Of a DNA stretch of 9,820 nt, positions 1 through 5,507 are shown piece after piece. Source of the stretch: Thermoleophilia bacterium (lineage in GTDB: Bacteria > Actinomycetota > Thermoleophilia > Gaiellales > Gaiellaceae). A program made the position numbers and the translations under genes. Location: the NCBI GenBank assembly GCA_013362295.1, contig JABFWJ010000416.1:1-9820 (forward strand). The letters are read 5' to 3'. The notes beneath the pieces are model-generated. The model did not search any database. It saw only the letters and a program-made list of their open reading frames with translations, and was not told the origin of the DNA. How positions within the stretch are numbered: the first letter of the stretch is position 1; every line of letters starts with the position of its first letter.

Positions 1-2
1 CG

Positions 3-512
3 CGCGAGACGGCCGACATGCTCGGAGTCAGCGTCGCGGCGGCGAACAGTGCGCTGCAGAGGGCGCGCGACCGCGTCGAGCGCGAACGCCGCGAAGGCAC
101 GCTCGCGCGGCGGCACCGACCGTCGGACGAGCGTGCCGAGGAGGAGTTGATGCGGAAGTTCGTCGACGCGTGGGACGCGGTCGACATCGAGCAGCTCACC
201 ACGCTCCTGTCCGGCGACGCGCTGATGACGATGCCGCCGGAGCAGATGAGGGTCGAGGGAGCCGCAGCGATCGGGACGTTCTTCGCCACGGTGCCGCTCG
301 CCGGGCGCCTCGACCTGATCCGCCTCCTGCCGACGCGCGCGAACGCCCAGCCTGCGCTCGCCGCCTACGTCCACGAATCCCCTATCGCACCGTTTCGGCC
401 CTACGGGCTGATGGTGTTCGCGCTCGAGGGCGACAGCATCGCCGGCGTGACAGGATTCGCCGGCGACCCGGACCTCTTTCCGCTGGCCGGGCTCCCGACC
501 GAACTGCGCTGA
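3..512 (+). CDS. ECF sigma factor with SnoaL-like C-terminal domain, 3' part (SigX5/TIGR02960 type)
   Basis: This is the C-terminal 169 residues of an RNA polymerase sigma-70 family factor; the 5' part lies outside the window. The reading frame is open from base 3. It begins inside region 4.2, the helix-turn-helix that reads the -35 element, visible as ETADMLGVSVAAANSALQRA. A charged linker follows, then from about residue 50 an NTF2/SnoaL-like domain: FVDAWDAVDIEQLTTLL, MTMPPE, LLPTRANAQPALAAYV, and a final FPLAGLP. This order and wording match what I recall of the TIGR02960 (SigX5) sigma family, in which the C-terminal domain is thought to modulate sigma activity and no classical anti-sigma factor need be adjacent. 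The hydrolase gene starts 4 nt after its stop, so the two are probably in one transcript. The ATG at base 18 lies within the helix-turn-helix and is not the true start. Confidence 0.88.
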   Translation, partial: RETADMLGVSVAAANSALQRARDRVERERREGTLARRHRPSDERAEEELMRKFVDAWDAVDIEQLTTLLSGDALMTMPPEQMRVEGAAAIGTFFATVPLAGRLDLIRLLPTRANAQPALAAYVHESPIAPFRPYGLMVFALEGDSIAGVTGFAGDPDLFPLAGLPTELR

Positions 513-516
513 ATTC

Positions 517-1443
517 GTGATCCGCGAGGACGTGAGACTCGATGTCGAGGGCGACGTGCTCGCCGGCACACTGACGCTGCCACGCACGGAGGCGCCGTCT
601 CCACTGGTGATCGCGGTGCACGGGGCAGAAGGCGGTACGCGCGGGTTCCACCTCTTCCGCCATCTGGAAGCGACGCTGCCGCCGGGGGGCACCGCGACGC
701 TCGTCTTCGACCGCCGCGGCGAAGGCGAGTCGGGGGGCGACGGCGCGGGCAGCAGCTACGAGCTGCTCGCGGAAGACGTCCGGGCGTGGATGCGCTTCTG
801 TGCAGCCGACGAGCGGATCGACCCGGCGCGACTCGGTCTGTGGGGCATCAGCCAAGGCGGATGGATCGCGCCGCTCGCCGCGGCCGGGTCCCCCACGCCC
901 GCGTATCTCGTGGCAGTCTCGGCCGCCGGCGTCACGCCCGGCGCGCAGATGGACTTCGCAACCCGCGCCCTGATGCGCGAGGCCGGCTACGGCGACGACG
1001 CGGTCGACCGGATGCTGGGGTTGCGGCGCGCGATGGACGAGCTCTCCGAAGGCCGGCTGACGGTTGCCGACGCGCAGGCGCTTCTGGATCCAGCGGTCGA
1101 CGAGCCGTGGTTCAAGCTTGCCTTCGTCCCGCCCGACGCGACGCTGATCGATCGGAGCTGGGCGGAGGAGATGCAGTTCGACATCCGTCCCGCGCTCCGG
1201 AGCCTGAACCTTCCGGTGCTGTTGTTCTTCGGCGAGCACGACCGTTGGATCCCGGTTGCGGAGAGTGCAGACGTCTGGCGCTCGGCGCTGGGGACGGACG
1301 CGGACCTCACCGTCATCTCGCTGCCGGGCACCGGACATGCGGCGACGTTCGCGACCGATCCTTCCGACTGGCTGGAGCACGGGCCTGTCTCGGCGGACTA
1401 CGAGCGGGCGCTCCTCGCCTGGCTGCGCAGCCGCCTCTTCTGA
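517..1443 (+). CDS. alpha/beta hydrolase (serine hydrolase, dienelactone hydrolase/S9-like)
   Basis: A 308-residue alpha/beta-hydrolase-fold enzyme, probably a cytoplasmic esterase or acyl-peptidase-like hydrolase; the substrate cannot be read from sequence. Visible parts are the oxyanion-hole strand VIAVHG (residues 31-36), the nucleophile elbow GISQGG with Ser112, the acid strand LLFFGEHD with Asp242 and the catalytic His274 in GTGHAATF. The triad is therefore complete. Residues 130-215 form a helical cap insertion. No signal peptide or membrane segment is visible. The start is GTG at 517, 4 nt after the sigma factor stop. No clear Shine-Dalgarno precedes it, which suggests coupling to upstream translation. 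No in-frame ATG, GTG or TTG is seen in the codons just before it. The LanC-like gene follows after 22 nt. Family assignment is secure; the exact subfamily is not. Confidence 0.9.
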   Translation: MIREDVRLDVEGDVLAGTLTLPRTEAPSPLVIAVHGAEGGTRGFHLFRHLEATLPPGGTATLVFDRRGEGESGGDGAGSSYELLAEDVRAWMRFCAADERIDPARLGLWGISQGGWIAPLAAAGSPTPAYLVAVSAAGVTPGAQMDFATRALMREAGYGDDAVDRMLGLRRAMDELSEGRLTVADAQALLDPAVDEPWFKLAFVPPDATLIDRSWAEEMQFDIRPALRSLNLPVLLFFGEHDRWIPVAESADVWRSALGTDADLTVISLPGTGHAATFATDPSDWLEHGPVSADYERALLAWLRSRLF

Positions 1444-1465
1444 TCTCACGAGGTAGGTTCCAGGC

Positions 1466-2617
1466 GTGCTCTTCTCCCCGGAGTCGCACGAGCCGCTGCT
1501 CTTGGACGCCTGGAGCACCAACGCGATCGAAGGGGCGATCCGGGAGATCGTCGCCGACGCGGAAGCGGCCTTCGACGACGGCTGGCCGACGCATCCGCAG
1601 GATGGGGACGAGCCGCGGCGGTTCCGCACCGTCTACCTCGGCGGCGCGGGCGTGGTCAGGGCGCTCGACGAGCTGCAGCGATGCGGGCTCGTCGAGCTCC
1701 GGCGCGACTACGTCCCGTACCTCGAGCGGGAGTACGTCGCGGACTTTCCCGAGTACGACCACGAAGAACGAAGCCTGCTGATGGGCGAGACGGGAATCCG
1801 CCTCGTCCTGCAGTGGGTTGCGCCTTCGACCGCGAACGCGGATCGCCTGGCCGAGCTGATCGCTGCCAACGTGCGCGACGAGCGGCGCGAGCTCATGTGG
1901 GGCAGCCCGGGGACGATGCTCGCGGCCGCCCGCCTCCACCGGGAGACCGGCGAGCGTCGGTGGGACGACCTGTGGAAGAGGAGCGCGGCCTGGCTCGAAG
2001 GCGAGTGGGATCCTGAGTCGGGCGTCTGGACGCAGGAGCTCTACGGCAACGCACGCCGCTTCCTCGGCCCCGCGCACGGCTTCGCCGGCTGCGTCCTCGC
2101 GCTCGCGGCGGGCCCCACCGCCGCCGACCTCCACCAACGCGCCGCGGCGGTGACGCGACGCTACGCCGTCGCTGAGGACGGGCTTGCGAACTGGCCCGCG
2201 CTGGCGGACGCGGAGCTCACCGCGACCGGCGACCGGCAGATCCGCGTCCAGTGGTGCCACGGCGCCCCGGGGATGGTTGCCTCCCTCGCCGCGCTCGCCC
2301 CGGACGATCCCGAGCACGACCGCCTGCTGCGCGCCGGCGGCGAGCTGGTCTGGCACGCCGGCCCGCTGACGAAGGGAGCGAACCTCTGCCACGGCACCGC
2401 CGGCAACGGCTACGCATTCCTCGCCCTCCTCGAACGAACGGGCGACGAGCTCTGGCTCGATCGTGCCCGCGCGTTCGCGATGCATGCCGCCGCTCAGGTG
2501 ACCCGCGACCGCGCCAGGTACGGTCGCGGCCGCTTCACGCTGTGGACCGGCGATCCGGGCACGGCGCTCTACCTTGCCGACTGCCTCGCCGGCCGCGGCG
2601 CGTTCCCCGTGCCCTAA
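1466..2617 (+). CDS. LanC-like (LANCL-type) zinc protein
   Basis: A 383-residue alpha/alpha-toroid protein of the lanthionine synthetase C-like family. Seven glycine-rich helix-turn motifs are visible in order: YLGGAGVV (57), MGETGIRL (106), WGSPGTML (145), PAHGFAGCVL (202), WCHGAPGM (263), LCHGTAGNGYAFL (307) and WTGDPGTALYL (360). This is the expected number for the fold. The zinc ligands are all present: Cys264, Cys308 and His309. The wording WCHGAP and LCHGTAGNGYAFL is closer to the stand-alone eukaryotic-style LANCL proteins, as I recall them, than to lantibiotic cyclases. No lanthipeptide precursor, dehydratase or exporter gene lies in the window, so a role in adding thiols to dehydroamino acids, as reported for LANCL, is more plausible than lantibiotic synthesis; this is inference. 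The GTG start has a GAGGTAGG Shine-Dalgarno at 1450-1457. It ends convergent with the dehydrogenase gene. Confidence 0.9.
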   Translation: MLFSPESHEPLLLDAWSTNAIEGAIREIVADAEAAFDDGWPTHPQDGDEPRRFRTVYLGGAGVVRALDELQRCGLVELRRDYVPYLEREYVADFPEYDHEERSLLMGETGIRLVLQWVAPSTANADRLAELIAANVRDERRELMWGSPGTMLAAARLHRETGERRWDDLWKRSAAWLEGEWDPESGVWTQELYGNARRFLGPAHGFAGCVLALAAGPTAADLHQRAAAVTRRYAVAEDGLANWPALADAELTATGDRQIRVQWCHGAPGMVASLAALAPDDPEHDRLLRAGGELVWHAGPLTKGANLCHGTAGNGYAFLALLERTGDELWLDRARAFAMHAAAQVTRDRARYGRGRFTLWTGDPGTALYLADCLAGRGAFPVP

Positions 2618-2637
2618 GAACTCGTTTGAGTTTTAAG
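2614..2637. terminator. Imperfect dyad between convergent genes, candidate bidirectional terminator
   Basis: AACTC (2619-2623), loop GTTT, GAGTT (2628-2632) form a perfect 5-bp stem. It extends outward with a G-T pair, an A-T pair, one mismatch and two more pairs to 2614 and 2637. The dyad spans both stop codons (TAA 2615-2617 of the LanC-like gene and, on the other strand, 2635-2633 of the dehydrogenase). Only 15 bp separate the two stops, so both transcripts must end here or overlap. The stem is AT-rich and short and has no long T tract, so its strength is uncertain. Confidence 0.4.
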
Positions 2638-3622
2638 ACCGATGGTCGCCGACGACGAGGACGGCGGCGCCTCGCACCGCTCCCGCACGGAGCCGCGCAA
2701 GCGCGACCTCCGCCTCGTCCAGCCCGAACGGCTGCACCGTCGTCCGCACAGACATGTGCTCCAGCAATGCGAAGAATTCGCTTCCGTCGGCCCTCGTCAG
2801 GTTCGCGACCGAAAGGACGCTTCGCTCTCCCCACAACAGCTCGTACGGGAACGACGGAATGTCGCTCATGTGGATGCCCGCGCACACCACGCGCCCGCCG
2901 CGCGCGACCGCGGCGAGCGCCCGCGGCACGAGCTCTCCGGCCGGCGCGAAGATGATCGCCGCGTCGAGCGCTTCCGGGAGCGCGTCGTCGACCGAGCCGG
3001 CCCACTCCGCGCCGAGCTCGCGGGCGAGCGACTGGGCCTCCCGGTCGTCCGGCCGGGTCCGCGCGAAGACGCGCCGGCCTTCGGCGCGCGCAACCTGCGC
3101 GATGATGTGCGCGGCGGCGCCGAATCCGTAGAGGCCGATCCGTTCCGCATCGCCGGCGAAGCGCAGCGACCGGTAGCCGATCAGGCCGGCGCAGAGAAGC
3201 GGCGCGAGCTCGGAGTCGGGGCGACCTTCCGGCAGGGCAACGCAGAAGCGCTCGTCGGCGACCGTCTCCTCCGCGTAGCCGCCGTCGCGTGTATAGCCGG
3301 TGAAGAGCGCGCGCTCGCAGAGGTTCTCGCGCCCGCTGGTGCACGCGCGACACTCGCCGCATGCCCACGCGAGCCACGGCACGCCGACGCGCGCCCCGGT
3401 CTCGAACCGCGAACCTCCCTCGATCACGCGGCCGACGATCTCGTGCCCGAGGACGAGCGGGAGCTTCGGCGACGCAAGCTCGCCGTCCCGGATGTGCAGG
3501 TCGGTCCTGCAGACGCCGCAGGCACCGACTGCGATGCGCACGTGGTGCTCCTCGAGCTCGGGCCGAGCGAGCTGCCGCGGCCGAAGCGGTTGCCCCGGTG
3601 ACTCGAGGACCTGCGCGTGCAC
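2633..3622 (-). CDS. zinc-dependent alcohol dehydrogenase (AdhA-like medium-chain family)
   Basis: A 329-residue medium-chain NAD(P)-dependent alcohol dehydrogenase. The GroES-like N-terminal domain carries the catalytic zinc ligands Cys38 (in GVCRTDLH), His60 and Glu61 (LVLGHE). The structural zinc site is intact as Cys88, Cys91, Cys94 and Cys102 (C-x2-C-x2-C-x7-C). The Rossmann nucleotide site is GLYGFGAAAHI, followed by LDAAIIFAPAGELVP and CAGIHMSDIP. These phrases match the zinc-binding alcohol dehydrogenase family TIGR02822 (mycobacterial AdhA-like), as I recall it. It should oxidise primary alcohols or reduce aldehydes in the cytoplasm; the real substrate is unknown. The start is GTG at 3622, where homology begins (HAQVLESPG), with AGGA 9 nt upstream. 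The frame stays open for 85 more codons, but that stretch is antisense to the acetyltransferase and unlike the family. It is divergent from the acetyltransferase gene. Confidence 0.92.
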   Translation of the reverse strand: MHAQVLESPGQPLRPRQLARPELEEHHVRIAVGACGVCRTDLHIRDGELASPKLPLVLGHEIVGRVIEGGSRFETGARVGVPWLAWACGECRACTSGRENLCERALFTGYTRDGGYAEETVADERFCVALPEGRPDSELAPLLCAGLIGYRSLRFAGDAERIGLYGFGAAAHIIAQVARAEGRRVFARTRPDDREAQSLARELGAEWAGSVDDALPEALDAAIIFAPAGELVPRALAAVARGGRVVCAGIHMSDIPSFPYELLWGERSVLSVANLTRADGSEFFALLEHMSVRTTVQPFGLDEAEVALARLRAGAVRGAAVLVVGDHRS

Positions 3623-3655
3623 GGTCGTCGATCCTAGAGTTCCTAAACTCGTGAC
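3623..3655. promoter_or_regulatory. 33-bp divergent control region with 14-bp dyad and two candidate -10 boxes
   Basis: Start codons of the dehydrogenase (minus) and the acetyltransferase (plus) are 33 bp apart. A dyad GAGTT-CCTA-AACTC occupies 3637-3650. On the minus strand TAGGAT (3636-3631), a common actinobacterial -10, would give a transcription start about 3624, 2 nt before the GTG. On the plus strand TAAACT (3644-3649) would place +1 near 3656, the GTG itself. Convincing -35 boxes are not visible. Both mRNAs would be nearly leaderless. This is inference from spacing only. Confidence 0.35.
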
Positions 3656-4183
3656 GTGCGGGCCGCCCCGGATCTGAGGGACGGCGAGCTGAGGCTTCGA
3701 CTGCTCGCCGAAGGCGATGTGGACGGGATCGAGCGCGGCATTCGTGACCCCGACGTCGTGCGCTGGTTCGGCCCGCGCGGGACGGCGCTCGACGTCTTCG
3801 AGCAGAAGCTGCGCGAATGGCGCGAAGGCACCATCGTCCCGCTGGCGGTGCTCGAGGACGGCAGCTTCGCGGGTCACATCTTCCTGGAGCTCCTGCCAGA
3901 GCAGGACGCAGCGTTGATCTCCTACTGGCTGCTTCCCGACGCCCGCGGCCGCGGGCTGGCGACGCGCGCGGTGCGGATGCTCACGCAGTGGGCGTTCGAC
4001 GTGCTCGGGACTGCTCGCATCGAGCTCTGGCTGGAACGGGGAAACGACGCCTCGCGGCGCGTCGCCGATCGGTCGGGCTTCACCTACGAGGGAACCCTCC
4101 GCTCCGCCGGCCTGCGGGACGGCCGGCGCTTCGACAAGCAGATGTTCTCGCTCTTGCCGGGCGATCCGCCGCCTCCGCGATGA
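3656..4183 (+). CDS. GNAT family N-acetyltransferase (RimJ/RimL-like)
   Basis: A 175-residue GNAT-fold acyltransferase that uses acetyl-CoA to acetylate an amine, perhaps a protein N-terminus, an antibiotic or a small molecule. The fold is visible as beta strands LRLRLLAEGDVDGI (N-terminus), VPLAVLEDGSFAGHIFLEL (61-79), then the acetyl-CoA-binding motif A ISYWLLPDARGRGLATRAV (88-106), where RGRGLA matches the R/Q-x-x-G-x-A signature. It ends with IELWLERGNDASRRVADRSGF (122-142), typical of the RimJ/RimL/SSAT-like branch in which N and S residues near the C-terminal helix contact the pantetheine. Length is normal. The GTG start at 3656 has no Shine-Dalgarno and may be leaderless. The stop TGA is followed by the hairpin cluster convergent with tRNA-Pro. 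The substrate cannot be assigned. Confidence 0.9.
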   Translation: MRAAPDLRDGELRLRLLAEGDVDGIERGIRDPDVVRWFGPRGTALDVFEQKLREWREGTIVPLAVLEDGSFAGHIFLELLPEQDAALISYWLLPDARGRGLATRAVRMLTQWAFDVLGTARIELWLERGNDASRRVADRSGFTYEGTLRSAGLRDGRRFDKQMFSLLPGDPPPPR

Positions 4184-4207
4184 AATCCCGATTCCTCACG
4201 AGTGGCG

Positions 4208-4280
4208 GTCGAGCACGCGCTCGACGTGCGGTCGCGCAAGGAGATTCCGTCCTTGCGCGGCGACCGTCGCGTAGGCGACG
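4208..4280. repeat. Three consecutive perfect inverted repeats downstream of the acetyltransferase gene
   Basis: Three stem-loops follow one another. The first is GTCGAGC/GCTCGAC (4208-4225, 7 bp, loop ACGC). The second has arms 4231-4242 and 4250-4261: ten perfect pairs, then a G-T and a G-C pair, loop GATTCCG. The third is CGTCGC/GCGACG (4265-4280, 6 bp, loop GTAG). None has a T tract. They lie 25-97 nt after the acetyltransferase stop, so they may terminate that mRNA or protect its 3' end. They are also downstream of tRNA-Pro on the other strand. Confidence 0.5.
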
Positions 4281-4309
4281 AGTCGGGTCACGTCCTCGTG
4301 TTGAAGACC

Positions 4310-4337
4310 AAGCCGCCGATGATCGCAGCGGCGGCTT
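4310..4337 (-). terminator. Candidate terminator hairpin of tRNA-Pro
   Basis: On the minus strand a perfect 9-bp stem AAGCCGCCG / CGGCGGCTT with a 10-nt loop starts 4 nt after the tRNA 3' end (4342). It is followed by GGTCTTC, only weakly T-rich. Position and stem strength fit a rho-independent-like terminator for the tRNA transcript. Confidence 0.5.
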
Positions 4338-4341
4338 TCAG

Positions 4342-4416
4342 TCGGGGCGCCGAGATTTGAACTCGGGACCTCTAGTCCCCCAGACTAGCGCGCTAACCAG
4401 GCTGCGCCACGCCCCG
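4342..4416 (-). tRNA. tRNA-Pro (anticodon GGG)
   Basis: Read on the minus strand this folds into a full 75-nt cloverleaf. The acceptor CGGGGCG pairs perfectly with CGCCCCG; position 8 is T, the D-arm is GCGC...GCGC around AGCCTGGTTA, and the anticodon stem CTAGT/ACTAG holds the loop CTGGGGG. The T-arm is CCGAG-TTCAAAT-CTCGG and the discriminator is A. The anticodon GGG (4379-4381) reads CCC and, by wobble, CCT proline codons. The C1-G72 pair and A73 are standard identity features of bacterial tRNA-Pro. The 3' CCA is not encoded (CTGA follows), so it must be added by nucleotidyltransferase, which is common in actinobacteria. Confidence 0.95.
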
Positions 4417-4547
4417 CGACGCTCACCACGGTATCAAGCGGTTTCTGACCACGCCCGGCACCGGCCTCCGCCAAGGCAACGACGATCCGTTATGCCACGT
4501 TCGCCAATCTGTGTCTGGCGAGACAACAAGATCCCGGAGTCGTCTAG
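4417..4547. other. Intergenic region between tRNA-Pro and the toxin-antitoxin pair
   Basis: This 131-bp stretch should hold the tRNA promoter on the minus strand, but I see no convincing -35/-10 pair. It contains one inverted repeat, TCGCCA (4501-4506) and TGGCGA (4516-4521), separated by 9 nt and lying 46 nt before the antitoxin start. It could be a distal operator or chance. No gene is visible. Confidence 0.4.
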
Positions 4548-4566
4548 GTGCTACAGTGTGTTGCAC
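4548..4566 (+). promoter_or_regulatory. Extended -10 promoter and dyad operator of the toxin-antitoxin operon
   Basis: TGCTACAGT (4549-4557) reads as an extended -10 element (TGn followed by TACAGT). Seven nt after the box puts +1 near 4564-4565, 2-3 nt before the ATG at 4567, and no Shine-Dalgarno is present, so the mRNA is probably leaderless. The same 19 bp form an imperfect dyad, 7 of 9 pairs matching, with GTGC/GCAC outer arms and an inner ACA/TGT. Its position over the -10 and start site fits Phd/YefM autorepression. Confidence 0.45.
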
Positions 4567-4848
4567 ATGACCTCCAGAGCGGCCGTGCGCGATCTTCGCC
4601 AGAATCTCTCCAAGTACCTGGACCGCGTCAAGGCAGGCGAGCGTTTCGAGGTCACTGAGCGCGGCACGCCCGTCGCCATGCTCGTCCCACTCGACGACGC
4701 CGACGATCCGGTTGCACGCATGGAAGCCGAGGGACTCGTCGTTCGCCGAGCTGCTGGATCGATCGACGAGCTCGGACCGCCGCCGCCGGCGCCGCCGGGT
4801 CCGGCAACCGCCGAGCTGCTCGACGAACAACGCGAGGAACGTCTCTGA
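4567..4848 (+). CDS. Phd/YefM family antitoxin
   Basis: A 93-residue type II antitoxin. The N-terminal DNA-binding dimer domain is typical of Phd/YefM: VRDLRQNLSKYLDRVKAGER, then FEVTERGTPVAMLVPL (residues 27-42). A Pro-rich linker PPPPAPPGP (71-79) leads to the short C-terminal helix TAELLDEQREERL, which in this family folds onto the toxin and blocks its active site. The antitoxin is expected to bind its own promoter, and a dyad covers it. The ATG at 4567 is chosen because family homology begins there; GTG 4558 and TTG 4561 are in frame but lie within the promoter. No ribosome binding site precedes the ATG, consistent with a leaderless transcript. The stop overlaps the toxin start. Pairing of a Phd-type antitoxin with a PIN toxin is common. 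Confidence 0.92.
   Translation: MTSRAAVRDLRQNLSKYLDRVKAGERFEVTERGTPVAMLVPLDDADDPVARMEAEGLVVRRAAGSIDELGPPPPAPPGPATAELLDEQREERL
4834..4847 (+). promoter_or_regulatory. Ribosome binding site and CTG start of the toxin gene
   Basis: GAGGA at 4834-4838 lies 6 nt before CTG 4845-4847, which overlaps the antitoxin TGA as CTGA. No in-frame ATG, GTG or TTG is present in the preceding 50 bases, and the next one downstream (GTG 4887) would delete the catalytic Asp. This site decides the start. Confidence 0.6.
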
Positions 4849-5246
4849 ACCCGCTGTACCTCGACAGTTCGGCGACAGTCAAGCTCGTGATCCCGGAACC
4901 GGAAAGCGCGGAGCTCGCCGCCTTCCTCCGCGGCAGAGCCCTTGTCACGAGCGAAGTCGGGGAGATCGAGCTTCGCCGCGTCAACTTGCGCAGAGGAGCA
5001 AGCCCAGAGCGCGGAGACGCCGTCCTTGCACGACTGACCCTGCTCGCGCTCACCGAAGAGATCCGTCGTGCGGTCGGTCATCTCGAACCGGCCCGCCTCC
5101 GGTCGCTCGACGCGATTCATTTGGCGACCGTATTGCACATCCGTCGGGCCCTCGACGGCTTCGTCTGTTACGAGGGCCGACTCATCGACGCAGCCCGCGC
5201 CGCCGGGCTGTCGGTGTTCGCACCGGGCCTGCTCCCGCCGGCCTGA
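4845..5246 (+). CDS. vapC: VapC-type PIN domain toxin (probable CTG start)
   Basis: A 133-residue PIN-domain endoribonuclease, toxin partner of the preceding antitoxin. VapC enzymes are Mg-dependent and usually cut tRNA or rRNA. The acidic residues are Asp7 (first strand LYLDSSATVKL), Glu42 (SEVGEIELRR), Asp89 in the family phrase LDAIHLATVL and Glu110 in VCYEGRL, where most relatives have Asp (TYD-x-RL). The fold ends with AARAAGLSVFAPG. The first canonical in-frame start, GTG 4887, would remove the first strand and Asp7, so the true start must lie further upstream. The only candidate is CTG 4845, overlapping the antitoxin stop (CTGA) with GAGGA 6 nt before. Such overlap fits translational coupling. 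If CTG is not used, the gene would be nonfunctional. The Asp-to-Glu change keeps an acid, so activity may remain. Confidence 0.85.
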   Translation: MNPLYLDSSATVKLVIPEPESAELAAFLRGRALVTSEVGEIELRRVNLRRGASPERGDAVLARLTLLALTEEIRRAVGHLEPARLRSLDAIHLATVLHIRRALDGFVCYEGRLIDAARAAGLSVFAPGLLPPA

Positions 5247-5260
5247 CCCTGTTCGACGTT

Positions 5261-5446
5261 CTAGTGCACGCCGCGTGCCTGCACGAAGGCCCAGACAGCC
5301 GCCACCGATGCCGCGGCCAAGATCGCCGCCAGGACCCAGTGTCCCGAGACCGCAAAAAGGAGCGTCAGCAACACCAGCGCTCCCGCGATGAGCGCGAACC
5401 TCCTCATGATGCGCTCGCGCGTGTGAGCTCTCCCGCCGACGCTCAT
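5261..5446 (-). CDS. small hypothetical membrane protein (two transmembrane helices)
   Basis: A 61-residue ORF of unknown function. A basic N-terminus (RAHTRERIMRRF) precedes two hydrophobic segments, ALIAGALVLLTLLFAVSG and VLAAILAAASVAAVWAFVQA, joined by the short turn HW. A positive-inside reading puts the N-terminus in the cytoplasm. The alternative start ATG at 5407 would give 48 residues that still contain both helices; neither start has a good Shine-Dalgarno. It lies 61 bp after the M20 peptidase stop on the same strand and may be the second gene of that transcript. It converges with vapC, with only 14 bp between the stops. I do not recognise the family. The clean alternation of helices argues that it is real. 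Confidence 0.55.
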   Translation of the reverse strand: MSVGGRAHTRERIMRRFALIAGALVLLTLLFAVSGHWVLAAILAAASVAAVWAFVQARGVH

Positions 5447-5507
5447 CCGTTCGTCCAGTTGGCCGGTTCCACAGACTCATCTCACCACGCCTGGAGCGCA
5501 GCGTCCA

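Noticed and set aside
382..1629. 415-codon minus-strand frame opposite the hydrolase
   Set aside because: Arg/Pro/Ala-rich shadow of a GC-rich gene, no family motifs. The plus strand has a complete catalytic triad.
1313..2485. 390-codon minus-strand frame opposite the LanC-like gene
   Set aside because: Antisense shadow; the plus frame has all seven toroid motifs and the zinc ligands.
3623..3877. N-terminal extension of the dehydrogenase by 85 codons
   Set aside because: It is antisense to the acetyltransferase and unlike the family; homology begins at GTG 3622.
4342..4420. tRNA-Pro as an island integration site
   Set aside because: No integrase and no repeat of the tRNA 3' end seen in the window. 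The toxin-antitoxin pair lies on the 5' side of the tRNA, not the usual 3' side.
3817..4566. Long plus-strand frame reaching into the antitoxin gene from inside the acetyltransferase
   Set aside because: It overlaps the acetyltransferase out of frame, crosses the tRNA and is Arg-rich. Only the part from ATG 4567 is the antitoxin.
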